NCBI GenBank assembly: GCA_011800805.1
Contig: MPNW01000338.1
Location: 71,856-105,199 of the forward strand
From: Hirudo medicinalis
Lineage: Eukaryota; Annelida; Clitellata; Hirudinida; Hirudinidae
DNA length: 33,344 bases
Direction of reading: 5' to 3'
The position numbers were made by a program, and so were the translations under genes. Shown piece by piece: positions 9,401 to 20,700 of this stretch; within the stretch, counting starts at the first letter, position 1, and every line of letters starts with the position of its first letter. The notes beneath the pieces were generated by a model. The model searched no databases, was not told where the DNA came from, and saw only the letters and a list, made by a program, of their open reading frames with translations.

Positions 9401-12400
9401 AATCGCGTTAGAAGTTTTATTTAAAAGTATTTTCGTTATTTCTGCAACCTTCAGTACTAGTAACCCTTAGTCAAAAGTGGATTTTGAAATTAAAATTTAC
9501 TTTGGTGAACCATAAAACGTGAAGATAACCCATTGACATTATTGTGCAAAAATTCATGGCGCTTTACATTTCTGAGTGAGTGGGCTAAACATTACTTGGC
9601 ACCCCCATCAACAGGATTCATGTAAGGCTAAATGTGCAATATTTTATTTTATTTTATTTTTATTAATAAATTAATAATATGAAGATTCTCTGAGTTTCTT
9701 CGATTTAAAAAAAAATTTCTAACCATCCATATGGTTAGATCCGGTATCCACCCGGATCCGGTAGGTGAACTAACCGGAATTATCCGGTACATGCCTAATA
9801 TTGACTGAAAGCCAATCAAAGCCAAAACTTAGATTCTGTGTACAACGTTTCTCTTGCTAACTAAATTATAATTAATAATAATAATAATAATAATAATGCA
9901 TTAAACGGTACAGCGCACATACTTAGAAGGATTCTAGGATGACACTGAAATCTCAGTTAAACAAGAATGAATAGAATTTTTTGTTTCGACTTTACTTTTT
10001 AGATTTAAGTTGAAATTATTGTTATTTTTGTTGCCTTTGGACTCTTGTTGAAACCTGACGTCATTGACTTTCCAGCCGATTGCGGTTGAGTTGAATTAAT
10101 AAAATAATAATAAAATAATAATAAAAATAATAACCACAATAACAACAACAACAACAATAATAATAATAATAAAATAATAATGGCCCGCCTTTTTCATCGC
10201 GTCATTGGAGGGAGAATGCTGGGATATTCGCCTTTGTCATCGAGACAAAAAGGCATTTCGCCCAGGAGATGGTATTGCACAAAATCTTTTTCTGATTAAA
10301 TCAATCATCCGAAAAAAGAGAGAACAGCTTCAAAAATTGAACTTGACATTTATTGACGTCACGAAAGCTTTCGACCCCGTGTCTCACAAATCTATCATCA
10401 GAGCTGCGGCCAGACTTAGCACTCCACCGCTTTTCTTAGACTACCTAGCGGAGTTCTACAAAGAAAGTGAGGTATATCTGAAAACCAAGAGGGTCTCAGT
10501 GGAAAGGTTCAAACGGAAAGAGGAGTCCGTCAAGACGACCCGATGTCCCCCACCTACTTAATGCGGTCATAGGCATGATAACCAGCGAAATGGATTAATC
10601 AATTGGAGTCACGGCTGGCAAAGGTTCGACGACCAAGCGCAATTACGTTGCATTCGCCGACGAACTGGATCTAACGTCAACGACGTACATTGGAATGAAG
10701 AGACTGATGGAACAATTAGAGAGCAGCGCATGACTGAGTATCAATCCAAACAAATGCGCTACACTCAAAACAGAAACCCACTGCAAGGAGAACGCTGGAT
10801 AGTCATTCCCACACCTTACATCAAGTTGCAATCCGAAGATATCGGAGCAATAGATGTTTCACAGTCGTACAAATATCTGGGGATAGGAGTCCGAAAGCAT
10901 CCAGCGTCGATCGGAGATGAGATTCAAAAATCGCTCCATGCAATTTGAAGAGCATCAATAAAACCTTGCCAACGTCTTTATATTTTAAAAGTTCATTTGT
11001 TACCAAGCCTCGTTCATAAACTTACTTTTGACGGGGTATACCTCAATTCTCTGAATTCCGCAGACACCGCGATTAGAGAAGCAACAAGGCATTGGCTACA
11101 TCTTCCAAAGGATGTTCCAAGACTGTTTTATCACTCTGATTATGAGAGAATTTCGAAAGTTTGGAACAGTAGAGACAAAAACAATCAAAACAGGATTGGA
11201 AAGCGGAAGTTTCAGAGAGCCTCTACAAAACTGTAGAATGCTACGAATTGAGATCATTCAACAATGAAATTGGAATGAGCCAGTGGATTTCAGCTCACAG
11301 GTGCCATCGAAGAAGGAGACTACGTCTCTGGCTGTGATGGCGAATTCTCGGTGACGTCAATGGTTGATGCTGTTCGGTACGATTGACATTTTATGTTACG
11401 TCTTGTCCTTTTAATTCACATGTCCAGGGAGATCTCGGACCCTTTTGCGGACACGGACACTAAACTTTTCGGAATGGTTTTTCGAATGATTCTTGTTGTT
11501 AATGTTTGTGTGGCCGCTAAAAATATTATAATAATATTAATTATAATTATATTAATAATAATAATACACATAATATTATGATTAAATTTTCACTATTACG
11601 TCATTTTGTATTATAAATAAATTGTTCATTAACGTCCGTTGCATAGCTAGATGATTAGGACGGTGCCCCCGCAACGGGATTCGAATCCGTGCTGCCATCG
11701 TGAGAGGCGGATGTTTTAACCATTAGACCATGCGGGAGAACCTTTTTTGTATTATATTGACATTGTTGTTATTTATACTTAGAGGCTGAATACACGGAAG
11801 AGATGCCATCTTGGATAGCTCTATCTAGAATTGCTATGCTTTGCAACAGGGCTGAATTCAAAGATGGTCAAGAAAAGGTTCCTATTCTTAAAAGGTAGAA
11901 AGGCCTCATGCAGATAATGTTTAATTGAGCATAGAATATTTCATTCTGAAGGGAACATTTTTTAATGACCACCAGGGAGTGCAGTGGTGATGCTTCAGAG
12001 ACGGCCTTGTTGAAATGCGTGGAGTTGTCTTTTGGGAATGTGGCAGAGTATAGAAAACGAAATAGAAAGATCTGTGAAATTCCTTTCAATTCGACAAACA
12101 AATACCAGGTAAGCTAATATTTGGCAATAAGATTTTTTTTAGCTTAAAAAAAATAGTTTCAAGTTTGTTTGAATATAACCATGCCACTTATATAGTTATT
12201 ATACTTTTGTCAATAATTTTTCTCACCATCTTTGGCAGCTTTCAATTCATGAAGTGGCGCTTAATGGAAATCTTCAGAACTTGCTACTAATGAAAGGAGC
12301 CCCGGAGAGAATTTGGGAAAAGTGCAGCACCATTCTGTACCAGGGTCAAGAGTTCCGTTGTGACCCTGACCTCCAATCCGCCTTTCAAAACGCATATGAT

Positions 12401-14921
12401 GAACTTGGAGGTCTTGGAGAGAGAGTGCTTGGGTTTGCCCATCATCTCCTCCCTCTCGACCAATACCCTATAGGGTACAACTTTGACACTGAAGAACTCA
12501 ACTTTCCCATCAAAGACCTCACCTTTGTGGGACTTATGGCCATGATTGATCCACCCAGACCAAGTGTTCCTGATGCTGTTGCGAAGTGTAGAAGTGCTGG
12601 AATCAAAGTGAGCTGTTGATAAATAAGTGAATTTGAATGATTGAGATAATGGTATAACGATGTCCGACTGACTAATGACTGTTATAAGCTGAAGGCTGAG
12701 TATAATTAATTACATTTTGCTTATAGGTAATCATGGTGACCGGAGATCATCCAATAACGGCGAAGGCAATTGCAAAAACGGTTGGAATTATTTCAGAAAA
12801 GAGTGAAACGGCCGATGACATTGCCGTAAGGTTGAACGTTCCTGTCAGTCAAGTGGACAAGAAGTAAGTGGCAAGTCAAAGCTTTCATTTTCCAAGTTTT
12901 GAGTAATCGCAATTATTCTCTTAGGGATATCAAAGCATGTGTTGTGAGTGGTGGAGAATTGAAGGACATGTCAAGCAAGCAGTTGGATGACATCCTGACT
13001 AATCACTCAGAAATAGTTTTTGCAAGAACCTCGCCCCAACAAAAGCTAATCATTGTCGAAGGTTGTCAGAGACAAGGACACATAGTTGCAGTAACTGGAG
13101 ATGGTGTCAATGATTCTCCTGCTCTCAAAAAAGCAAACATTGGTAAATTGGTTTGCTCTAATTATGTGTAATGCGTGACATGCCCAGCATCTTATGAATT
13201 TTACGATTTATAATGTTTTTTGTTAGGTCTATATGGCTCCGAACCTGAAATTGATCTTGGAGTCTGAATTTTTGTGCTCTGACGTTTAATATATGATGTA
13301 CGTTATGATTTTATTTGTTACTAGGAGTTGCCATGGGAATAACAGGAAGTGATGTCAGCAAGCAAGCAGCAAACATGGTCCTCCTGGATGACAACTTTTC
13401 CTCTATCGTAACTGGAGTCGAGGAGGGGCGACTGATCTTTGACAACCTCAAAAAGACCATTGCCTACATCATCACTCACATGGTACCTGAAATGCTTCCC
13501 TTCCTGCTCTTCATTGTACTCAGCATCCCACTCGGACTTGGAACAATCACCATTCTCTTTATTGATTTGGGAACTGACATAGTGCCTGCCATTACCCTTG
13601 CATACGAGAAACCAGAGAGTGATATTATGCTTAGGAAACCCAGGAATATGAAAGACAAGCTGGTCAATGACGTGTAAGCATGTTTCCTTTCTAACTAATG
13701 TGCTAATGTTCTGCAAAGAATGCAAACCATTAATTAAATTGTTTTTTTAATCGAACAGATTAATTGAAGTAGTTTCTTATTAGCTTAAATTTCTTAAACT
13801 TAATAAACTTATTCTTAAATCTCGTTTAAGCATTCAGTTTTGGTTTATAAATTAGCTAGCTTAGATAATTTTATAAATTACTCTTTCAGCTAGCTCAATT
13901 AACTAATAATAAAGCTCCAAAAACTTATTAAAACTTAATAATCGCAGGCTCATTGGGGTGGCAGGATTTCAGAATGGTTTCATAGAGGCAGCAGGATGTA
14001 TGTTCACCTACTTTGTCGTATATGCTCAGAATGGTTTCTTGCCATCACTGCTTATTAATGCAAGAGAGGAGTGGGAGAACGTTTCTAACGACAATTTCAA
14101 GGATTCGTATGGACAAGATGGGTAAGTTGAATTGTGATTATTATAAAGCCAATCAATTATTAATGATGACGAGTCACGCATCTTAAACAGATAATGAAGT
14201 CCTTACTCAGTAATAGTAATAGAATAAAAACCTAGATCTTATTGTTTCCACGCAGACATATGCCCAGAGAGTTGTTCTCCAGCGTACTGTGTACTCTGCC
14301 TATTTCATGGCCCTTGTCATCTGCCAGTGGTTTAACATCATGATCAATAAAACCAGACGAATCACTCTTGTTGAGCAGGGCATGATGTGAGAGTCTACAA
14401 TCTATTTTTTCTTCGAAAATAAAAAAAATTATACAACTTCATTGTGTACTAGGCGCCTCTGACGCTATGCAAATGGCGCATTATAAATTAACTATTATTA
14501 TTATTATTATTACTAATCTGTAGAACTCTGCCATTGGGAAATGGCTTTCTACATCATGCTGCCTATTGCTTCCAATCAGTAGTTGTAAAATTAGGAGTAC
14601 TCTTAATTTTTAATGAGATTTACTTCTAACAGCAACTACCACCTCATCATTGGTCTCTGTGTTGAGACGGTTATCTGCCTTTTCCTCTGCTACACTCCAG
14701 GAATCCAGACAGCACTCCAATTTTACCCTATTCAGTTAGTTATCTTAATCTTGATATTAACCCTCAAATCCTTATAGAGATACTTAATATACTTTAAAAG
14801 CTGGTCATGGTGGATCTGTCCCATGCCTTTCGCTCTGTACCTATTGACCTATGGAGAAGCGAGAAAAATAATTTCCAGATTCCTTCCCGGAGGATTTGTT
14901 GAAAGGGAGCTCATCATTTGA
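6424..14921 (+). CDS. ATP1A: Na+/K+-ATPase-type P2C ATPase alpha subunit, divergent cation site
   Basis: Exons: 6424-6438, 6753-6824, 6958-7131, 7199-7258, 7342-7545, 7750-7863, 7929-8063, 8343-8460, 8540-8808, 8882-9080, 11783-11894, 11976-12108, 12239-12607, 12727-12863, 12925-13142, 13325-13673, 13948-14121, 14256-14386, 14633-14734 and 14801-14921 (about 1068 aa; family about 1020). Ten-helix plasma-membrane pump. Seen: LTGESEP in the A domain, VANVPEGLL in M4, phosphorylation site CSDKTGTLT (Asp about 422), [21 protein letters not shown], and M6 IDLGTD. The first ~87 residues form an unusually long N-terminus rich in Asn then Lys. Ouabain-type Q111/N122 positions are kept. Changed relative to pig alpha1: S775 to His, N776 to Met, D926 to Asn, E953 to Val, last two Tyr to Ile-Ile. 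The intron after 8460 has a GC donor. Summed exon length is 2 mod 3: one base is missing at the 14121/14256 junction. PolyA signal AATAAA at 15233. Confidence 0.96.
9158..9797. mobile_element. Non-autonomous hAT-type DNA transposon (MITE), 640 bp, with TSD
   Basis: Terminal inverted repeats TAGGCATGTACCGGATA at 9158 and its exact complement ending at 9797. Flanking 8-bp direct repeats are atattaac (9150-9157) and atattgac (9798-9805), 7/8 identical, the duplication length typical of hAT elements. Subterminal TATCCGG/CCGGATA motifs are repeated near both ends. There is no transposase open frame inside, so it would need an enzyme supplied in trans. It sits in the intron following the ATPase phosphorylation-site exon. 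Confidence 0.88.
9869..10183. repeat. AAT/AAC microsatellites and AT-rich intron sequence
   Basis: (AAT)n at 9875-9897 and a compound ATA/AAC/AAT tract at about 10098-10183, directly in front of the retrotransposon relic. Non-coding intron filler. Confidence 0.85.
10184..11240 (+). pseudogene. Dead R2-clade non-LTR retrotransposon fragment (reverse transcriptase)
   Basis: In successive frames the plus strand shows [47 protein letters not shown] (RT motif A region), then after a frameshift [11 protein letters not shown] (motif B-like), [11 protein letters not shown] (the F/YADD box with the second Asp changed to Glu), YLGIGV, and [16 protein letters not shown]. This motif order and wording are characteristic of R2-type reverse transcriptases. 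Frames change repeatedly, there are stops, and neither the N-terminal zinc finger/Myb region nor the C-terminal endonuclease is recognisable. R2 elements normally insert in 28S rDNA; this copy lies in an intron of the ATPase gene, in the same orientation. It is an inactive relic. Confidence 0.85.
11241..11640. other. Likely continuation of element relic, then AT-rich simple repeat
   Basis: 11241-11510 is less AT-rich than ordinary intron here and follows the RT fragment directly, so it may be more of the same element, but I recognise no motif. 11515-11600 is an ATT/TAA-rich tract. Confidence 0.4.
11666..11737 (-). tRNA. tRNA-Glu(CTC)-like sequence, probably a pseudogene
   Basis: Read on the minus strand, 72 bases fold as a tRNA: acceptor TCCCGCA with TGCGGGG, D-arm GTCTAATGGTTAAAAC, anticodon loop CTCTCAC (anticodon CTC, Glu) and T-loop TTCGAAT flanked by ACGGA/CCCGT. 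The internal A and B promoter boxes look intact. The anticodon stem TCCGC/GATGG has two mismatches (C-T and G-A), and the T stem has one A-C mismatch. No T-run terminator follows closely. It is most likely a degenerate tRNA copy or a tRNA-derived SINE head inside the ATPase intron. Confidence 0.55.
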
Positions 14922-15506
14922 AACTTTGGGCAAATATAACATTTTACAAAAGATTTCTCTTGCTATTAGAAATCTCAAGAAGCCCTGATCAAAACTGCAC
15001 TTGCCTTATTCATTTTCCTGGTGACGATAAAGTTTTGGTAATCCGCATTTCCAGAAGTTATTGAAGTAATGATTCACAATTTTTAAGCACAACCGAACAC
15101 CCCAGTAGAGTGAAGTGCATGCCACACTGCTTCGCGAACACGACCGCTACTCAACAAAAATTTTGCTATAATTTACATCCTCTTGATTAGCGAATAACCA
15201 TTTCTTAACTTGTTCCTTTCAACATTATTGAAAATAAACAAAAAATACTTTTTTGGCAATGCTTCTCAAATTCATTATGCAGTCACTAGAACGTATTAAA
15301 GCTAATAGCAGATTGAAACATTCTATATTATGTTGATATTCTTGCAAGCCATTGTTCCCAAATTTTTGCTAAATATCATGCATCACAATATTTCCAATTC
15401 CAATCTTAAATATTTTAAGATATAAAGACAAAAAAATTGAACAAATTAGATGTTGTATTAATAAGCCAATCATAACCCTTCTTCAATAGTCAAAACACAG
15501 TTGGTG
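14922..15506. other. Tail-to-tail intergenic region, ATPase 3' UTR and PUS10 3' flank
   Basis: Plus-strand polyadenylation hexamer AATAAA at 15233-15238 fits the ATPase mRNA end about 310 bases after its stop. No AATAAA for PUS10 is obvious on the minus strand just after its stop. No other gene seen. Confidence 0.5.
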
Positions 15507-17328
15507 TTATCGATTGATTTTGTAGTCAATTGATGGGGGCCAGTCTAGGAGTACATCACTAACATCTAGTTGCAGGATGTCGCATTCGCAACCCAACAGA
15601 TCTTTAAGGCTTGGTGCAGTCCTGCCAAAATCTCCATGGACGAACTCTTTGATATATGTGCCAGCCTGGGTAGAGAGATTAAGCATGATGAGATTCTCAC
15701 TCATTCTCACAGCAGACATTTTGTAAATGGTTCTTGATCTTGTGGCAAGTGGTCGTCTGTGGAGTACCCTGATAGGGGTTTTTTGGGCAAGTTCAAGATT
15801 ATTAACCTGGCTTAAGTTGAACAGCTTATCATCAGAAATAGAAGCTTTTAAGAGGCAGAGGGCTTTATAATTCTTAGTCTTTTCCTCCTCTCCTTCTTTC
15901 AAGTGTTTTGTGTCTTCTTTGCTAACAATCTGAAGATAAAATCAACATTTTATGAATATTCATTCATTGCTAAATTATCAAGGAAATGTCACCTGCAAAT
16001 CTCTTACAAAGACAGCATTAGTACTCTTATTTATCATATCTTCTACCTGCCTGAGATCACATGCTTCAGCTCTAAACTTCTTGGGATCCACAATCTCAAT
16101 CAGAAAAGGTCTTCCCCTTCCCAGCATTCTGACATCGACATCTTCTCGACCAGATGAAGAAAATCTGTGCTCCTTGCCAGAAAACCTCTCAACAACTTTT
16201 TTGCAAATTATTTCTTCAACTGAATCCTCATACTTCTTTGCACCTTCTATAAACCAAGGGGTTTGACTCAGTGTCCTACTGCAAAAAAAAATGTTTTTAT
16301 TTTGCCTGGTTTTGATCAGATTCACTAAAAAGAAGTCCTCAAGATTGAAATGGGGCATTTAATTAGGAGACAATATGATTTGACAGCATAACCTTTTGGG
16401 AAGAAGGATGGTCTAGGCACTCAAATGGGAGTGAAGTAATTATGTATCCTTCTTCATTATAAGAATTCAATGAAGTAATATTTAAGTTGAAAAAATAATT
16501 CTTACACAAATATTCTCACCTATACTTATTGTATCTACCAGCTACAAACACAGCTTCTCTTGCACACTGAATGACCTCACAGTGGCATCCATTATCTGTT
16601 GATGTCATTGGTATTTTGCAAGTCTTTCTAAATTCTTCTGTAGGTATGTCTTTCAAGATTCTTGACATATTGTTTCTATTAATTTTACAATATTTTCTTC
16701 TCCTACGAAAATCCTCAGTATTCTCTGCAAGGACCTGACACTCATTTTCATCATGCTTGTGTTCAAAAAATAATTGAATCTCAAATGAGCTTCTTTGGCT
16801 AAAAGGTATACCAAGAACTTCAGAAAGCTTTAAGCCATTCATCCACTTCCAAGCATCTTTTATAGATGTAAACCTGGATTTGCAGTCAATCGAATCAAAA
16901 ATATCTGGGAATTTATCCATCAACGCAATCATAATGCTTTGCTCCCGAATTTGTATATTGACAGGAAGAGTAATGGCGCAAAAGAAATCGTTAAATTCAT
17001 AACCTTGGTTTTTAACGTTATCAACAATTTCCAAAATAAACTGCTCAGAAGAAAATTTATCTTGTAATATTTCCAAACAAGCTACACAAACAATGTTGTT
17101 ATTCTCATTACATTTCTCCACAAAAATATTTTTATCATCTTCAGAGAATAACAACCAATCCGCTAAATTTTCAGCCGTGAAAAGCTGAAAATAATTGTGA
17201 TCTTTGACACAAAGTAGACGAAGGATACATTTCAAACAACAATTCCAGTCACTTAGTGATTTGACAATTTCAATTATATCTTCGTCTTTATCATAAGACC
17301 ACGGTATCACTTCGTTTATAAGAAGCAT
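15507..17328 (-). CDS. PUS10: tRNA pseudouridine synthase Pus10
   Basis: Three minus-strand exons: 17328-16520, 16278-15993 and 15929-15507 (505 aa; human 529). PUS10 converts uridine to pseudouridine in the tRNA T-loop (positions 54/55 in archaea and some eukaryotes) and in vertebrates also acts in miRNA processing and apoptosis signalling. The N-terminal half holds the two CxxC pairs of the PUS10 zinc-binding/accessory domain (CCLKC near residue 30 and CVAC near residue 85). The catalytic domain carries SSSGREDVDVRMLG, with the likely nucleophile Asp at about 316, then KEGEEEKTKNYKAL, RVLHRRPLATR and the C-terminal QAGTYIKEFVHGDFGRT. All motifs of an active enzyme are present. The start ATG is 421 bases from the NRDE2 start on the other strand. 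Confidence 0.97.
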
Positions 17329-17749
17329 CCCGATTCAAAATATTTCTAATAACGCTCAAACACAAAAACAGAATATTTATATCACTATTTATCAATAAAT
17401 TAATGTGTTAAATGCCTTAATATCTTTGAAACTACTTAGCAATTTTAAAAATAACAAAATTTAAAATAGTTTTTGTTAATAATTTAAAATAATATTTTAA
17501 CAAACATTAATTTACACAACATTTCCAATCGAACTAAATTCACCTTATCAAATTCTTTTAAAACTTGATTGTAAATTTGAAATTGATAAAATTATATGCC
17601 GTGTAATATATTTAGCAATTTCTTTTTCATAATTGTTATGTTTATATTAACCTCGGGAGTCGTGGACTATAGCTGGTATAATCTTGTTAACTTTTGTTAG
17701 TTCCAATTTCAAAGACATTAGTAGAAACTTACAAAATATAAACAATTAA
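17329..17749. promoter_or_regulatory. Head-to-head promoter region PUS10/NRDE2
   Basis: 421 AT-rich bases between divergent start codons. Both promoters must lie here (or in 5' exons not seen), so a shared bidirectional promoter is likely. No specific factor site is claimed. Confidence 0.55.
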
Positions 17750-20700
17750 ATGGATGATGTTAGTGTCGACCTGAAAAACACTCAAAATGGGAGAAATAAC
17801 ATGGATACAATGCCAAATTATAATCAGAAAAAGAGGCGAAGTAGATCCACATCTCCGAGTCAAATAGCAAAGTCAAAAAAACTTAAAGGTGACGATATGG
17901 GCGAAACTCACACAGATTTTACCTTAAATACAAAACCAGATTATGACAATTTGGTGTTGGAGGGTTGCTACAAGATACCAACATACAGATGTGTTTTTCT
18001 CGACCATAAAATCAAGGAAAAGAATTCAGATATAAAGGAATGGAGATATTTTTCTAAAAAGAATAGAGCTGCTGTTATGCATGTAATTAAGAGTAGTGAT
18101 GATAATGCTACTGAAGCCAACACAAGAAATGACAAATTCATTGATCATATTGGAGATTCTGTTGAAATAAAAACTAAGAAGTTTAATGAGAATCTTGTCA
18201 AAGAGCCAGCAAATATTGACTTGTGGATTAGTTTTGTCAAGTTTCAGGTACATTTTTGTTGCTAATTATAGATATTTTAAGTAAAATGTTCATTAAGTAA
18301 TATGGACTAAATGATTTTCATAGGAAGAAAAGTTAAAAAGCGACATGAAAATAGATGAATTCAAAAACTCTGCCGATAAAAGAATATTGAATGAAATCAA
18401 GATGTCTGTTATTGACGAAGCACTCAAAAAAAATCCACGCAATCTTTCACTAGCTCTTCTGAGGTCTGCACCTTGAAGCTGGAATAATTACTGATGATGA
18501 ACAGTTATAATATATCACCATACTTTCTGTTGTAGACTGGAGATTGGAGAAATGCTTTGGGAAAGAGAAAGGGTGGAAAAGTGCTGGAATGACTTGATTT
18601 CTCGAGGAAGACTTGAGATCTCATTCTGGAGGAAGTATGTCAACTTTATGAAGACAAAATTTGAGAGTTTTACAGTTAGCAAAATGTTAGAAACCTACAA
18701 GGAATGCTTCAGGTATATGAGGGCACAAGTTGAGGAGAGTTTTGAAGTCCTTGGGGAATTGATGGGTTTGTTTGATTATAATCAATTATAACTCTCTTAA
18801 CCAGTTATGCAATTAAATTTATAATACTTCAATATGACAATCATTTTGATGCATCTAATTATTAAATTTTCATAATAATTTAATGCAATTCATTCATTTT
18901 GTAGAATTTTTGTGGGAAGTGGTGGAGTTCCTGGATGGAGCTGGCCACACAGAGACATGTGTTGCCATATTCCAGTTGATGTTTGAACTCAATTTGAATA
19001 TCCCAGAAAATATCAGAGATCTTCCTTTTCCAGATAAACTTGATTTCTTATCTGCCTATTGGTCAGGATACCAGCCTAAGTTTGGGGAGAGCAAATGGAT
19101 TGGTTGGAAGGAGTGGGTGGATGTTATGGGGAATTCAATGATATTCGTGGAGCCTTGGACGAGCAGAGGTTGTTTGTTGGTCTTTGAAAGTCTCATTTTA
19201 TGGTACTGCAAACAGACATTTAAATTAACATCTGACTCATTGTGATGATGATTAGGATGGCCAATGTGTGGCTTTTGAAAATGGCTAAGCTGGAGGCCAA
19301 CTGATCTATTGGCTTATTAGTACTAACATTATCATTGACATTATTTTGAATGAAATTTTTATTAAGTTTGTAACCAATGTTTTATATTTTAAAGATGCTG
19401 ATGAGGAAACAGAATTCAAACTCATTGCCAATCACCATAGTAGTCGACCTAATTCTTGGTTTAACATTGAGACATACAGGACTGGTCACCATTGGTGCTC
19501 ATGGAGGCCTGAAAAAGAGGATGATGATGATGGCGAGGGTTGTGAGGATGAGGATAGAATCGTGATGTTCGATGATGTCTCTGGATTTATCTTCTATGCT
19601 GATGATGACAATTTGAAATTCCAAATTGTGTGGAGGTTTCTTGATTACCTGATCAAACATTCAAAAAGTTTTTGCTTTGGAAACTTTTCCACATCTTGTA
19701 TTAAAACCGGCCGTGGTTCTTATACATCTTTCAAGGAAGTGTTTCATAGTCCTGCTGAATTTTGTGCTGTTGATGACAATCTTGTGCGTAGTGATTCAAT
19801 GATTGCAAATGTTTATGAAGTTGCTATTTCAAAGTTTGGGGGCCAACACAGACAATTCCTCTTGCACCGATTTGCAGAACACATTTTGCACTCAGAAAAT
19901 CAACAGAAGGAAATAAGAAAGATTTTTAAAAATATTCTGAGGGACAACAATGATGATGTCTCCCTATGGATGAAATATGCCAGATTTGAGAAGGTTTGTG
20001 GCAAATTGGAAGTGGCCAATAAAGTCATTGAGACTTCCCTGGTGAACCTTGGAAACATGGCAACTTCCTCAAGAAAGCAATCAAACGACTTGCTGATTAG
20101 AAGGTGCAAAATTGATTTCGAAATTGGCTTTGGGTGCAAAACACTGTGTGAAGGTTGCTCTATTTTTAAGAAAAGTAACCCCAAGAACATCGACAGAAGC
20201 TTTCAAGATTCCAATAAAATTTTAGAGTTATTTCATTGGCTATCAGATTCAAAACTTGAAGGGCCAAGTGGAATCTTAAAAGTTAAGCGTATCTTGGAGA
20301 GGAGAGTTGAGGATGCTTTAAATGGCCTCCAATCTGCCCAAACTTCTGACTATCTGCTTGATTTGTCACTACATTTTTTCCAGCATGATATTCTCCACCT
20401 CGTCCATTTGCAAGCTATTTTCGCCTTCCTCTCAACTAATTCAATTGCAAATGCCCTTGCCATTTATAATGGTGTTTTGAACAGACTTTCCAGCACATCT
20501 AAAACCATTTCATTTGAGGAGAATGAAGTTAAGACATTTCACAGGCTCCTGTCAAGAAAGAGGTGGAAGATGTTGGTCTTTTGTGAGGACTTTGTGTTCG
20601 TGCCCAGGTCAACCTATGTATCTGTGGCTGTTGAAGACATCAAAAATAACCCAAAAGATGTTATAATGGTGGAGAACTTTTACAGGATCAACCTTACTCC

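Noticed and set aside
13321..13725. 134-residue minus-strand open frame
   Set aside because: Shadow of the strongly conserved ATPase exon 13325-13673.
14520..14577. Possible extra ATPase exon bounded by TAG and a following GT-like site
   Set aside because: The flanking exons 14386 and 14633 join in phase and give the exact family reading (QGM-IN), leaving no room for it.
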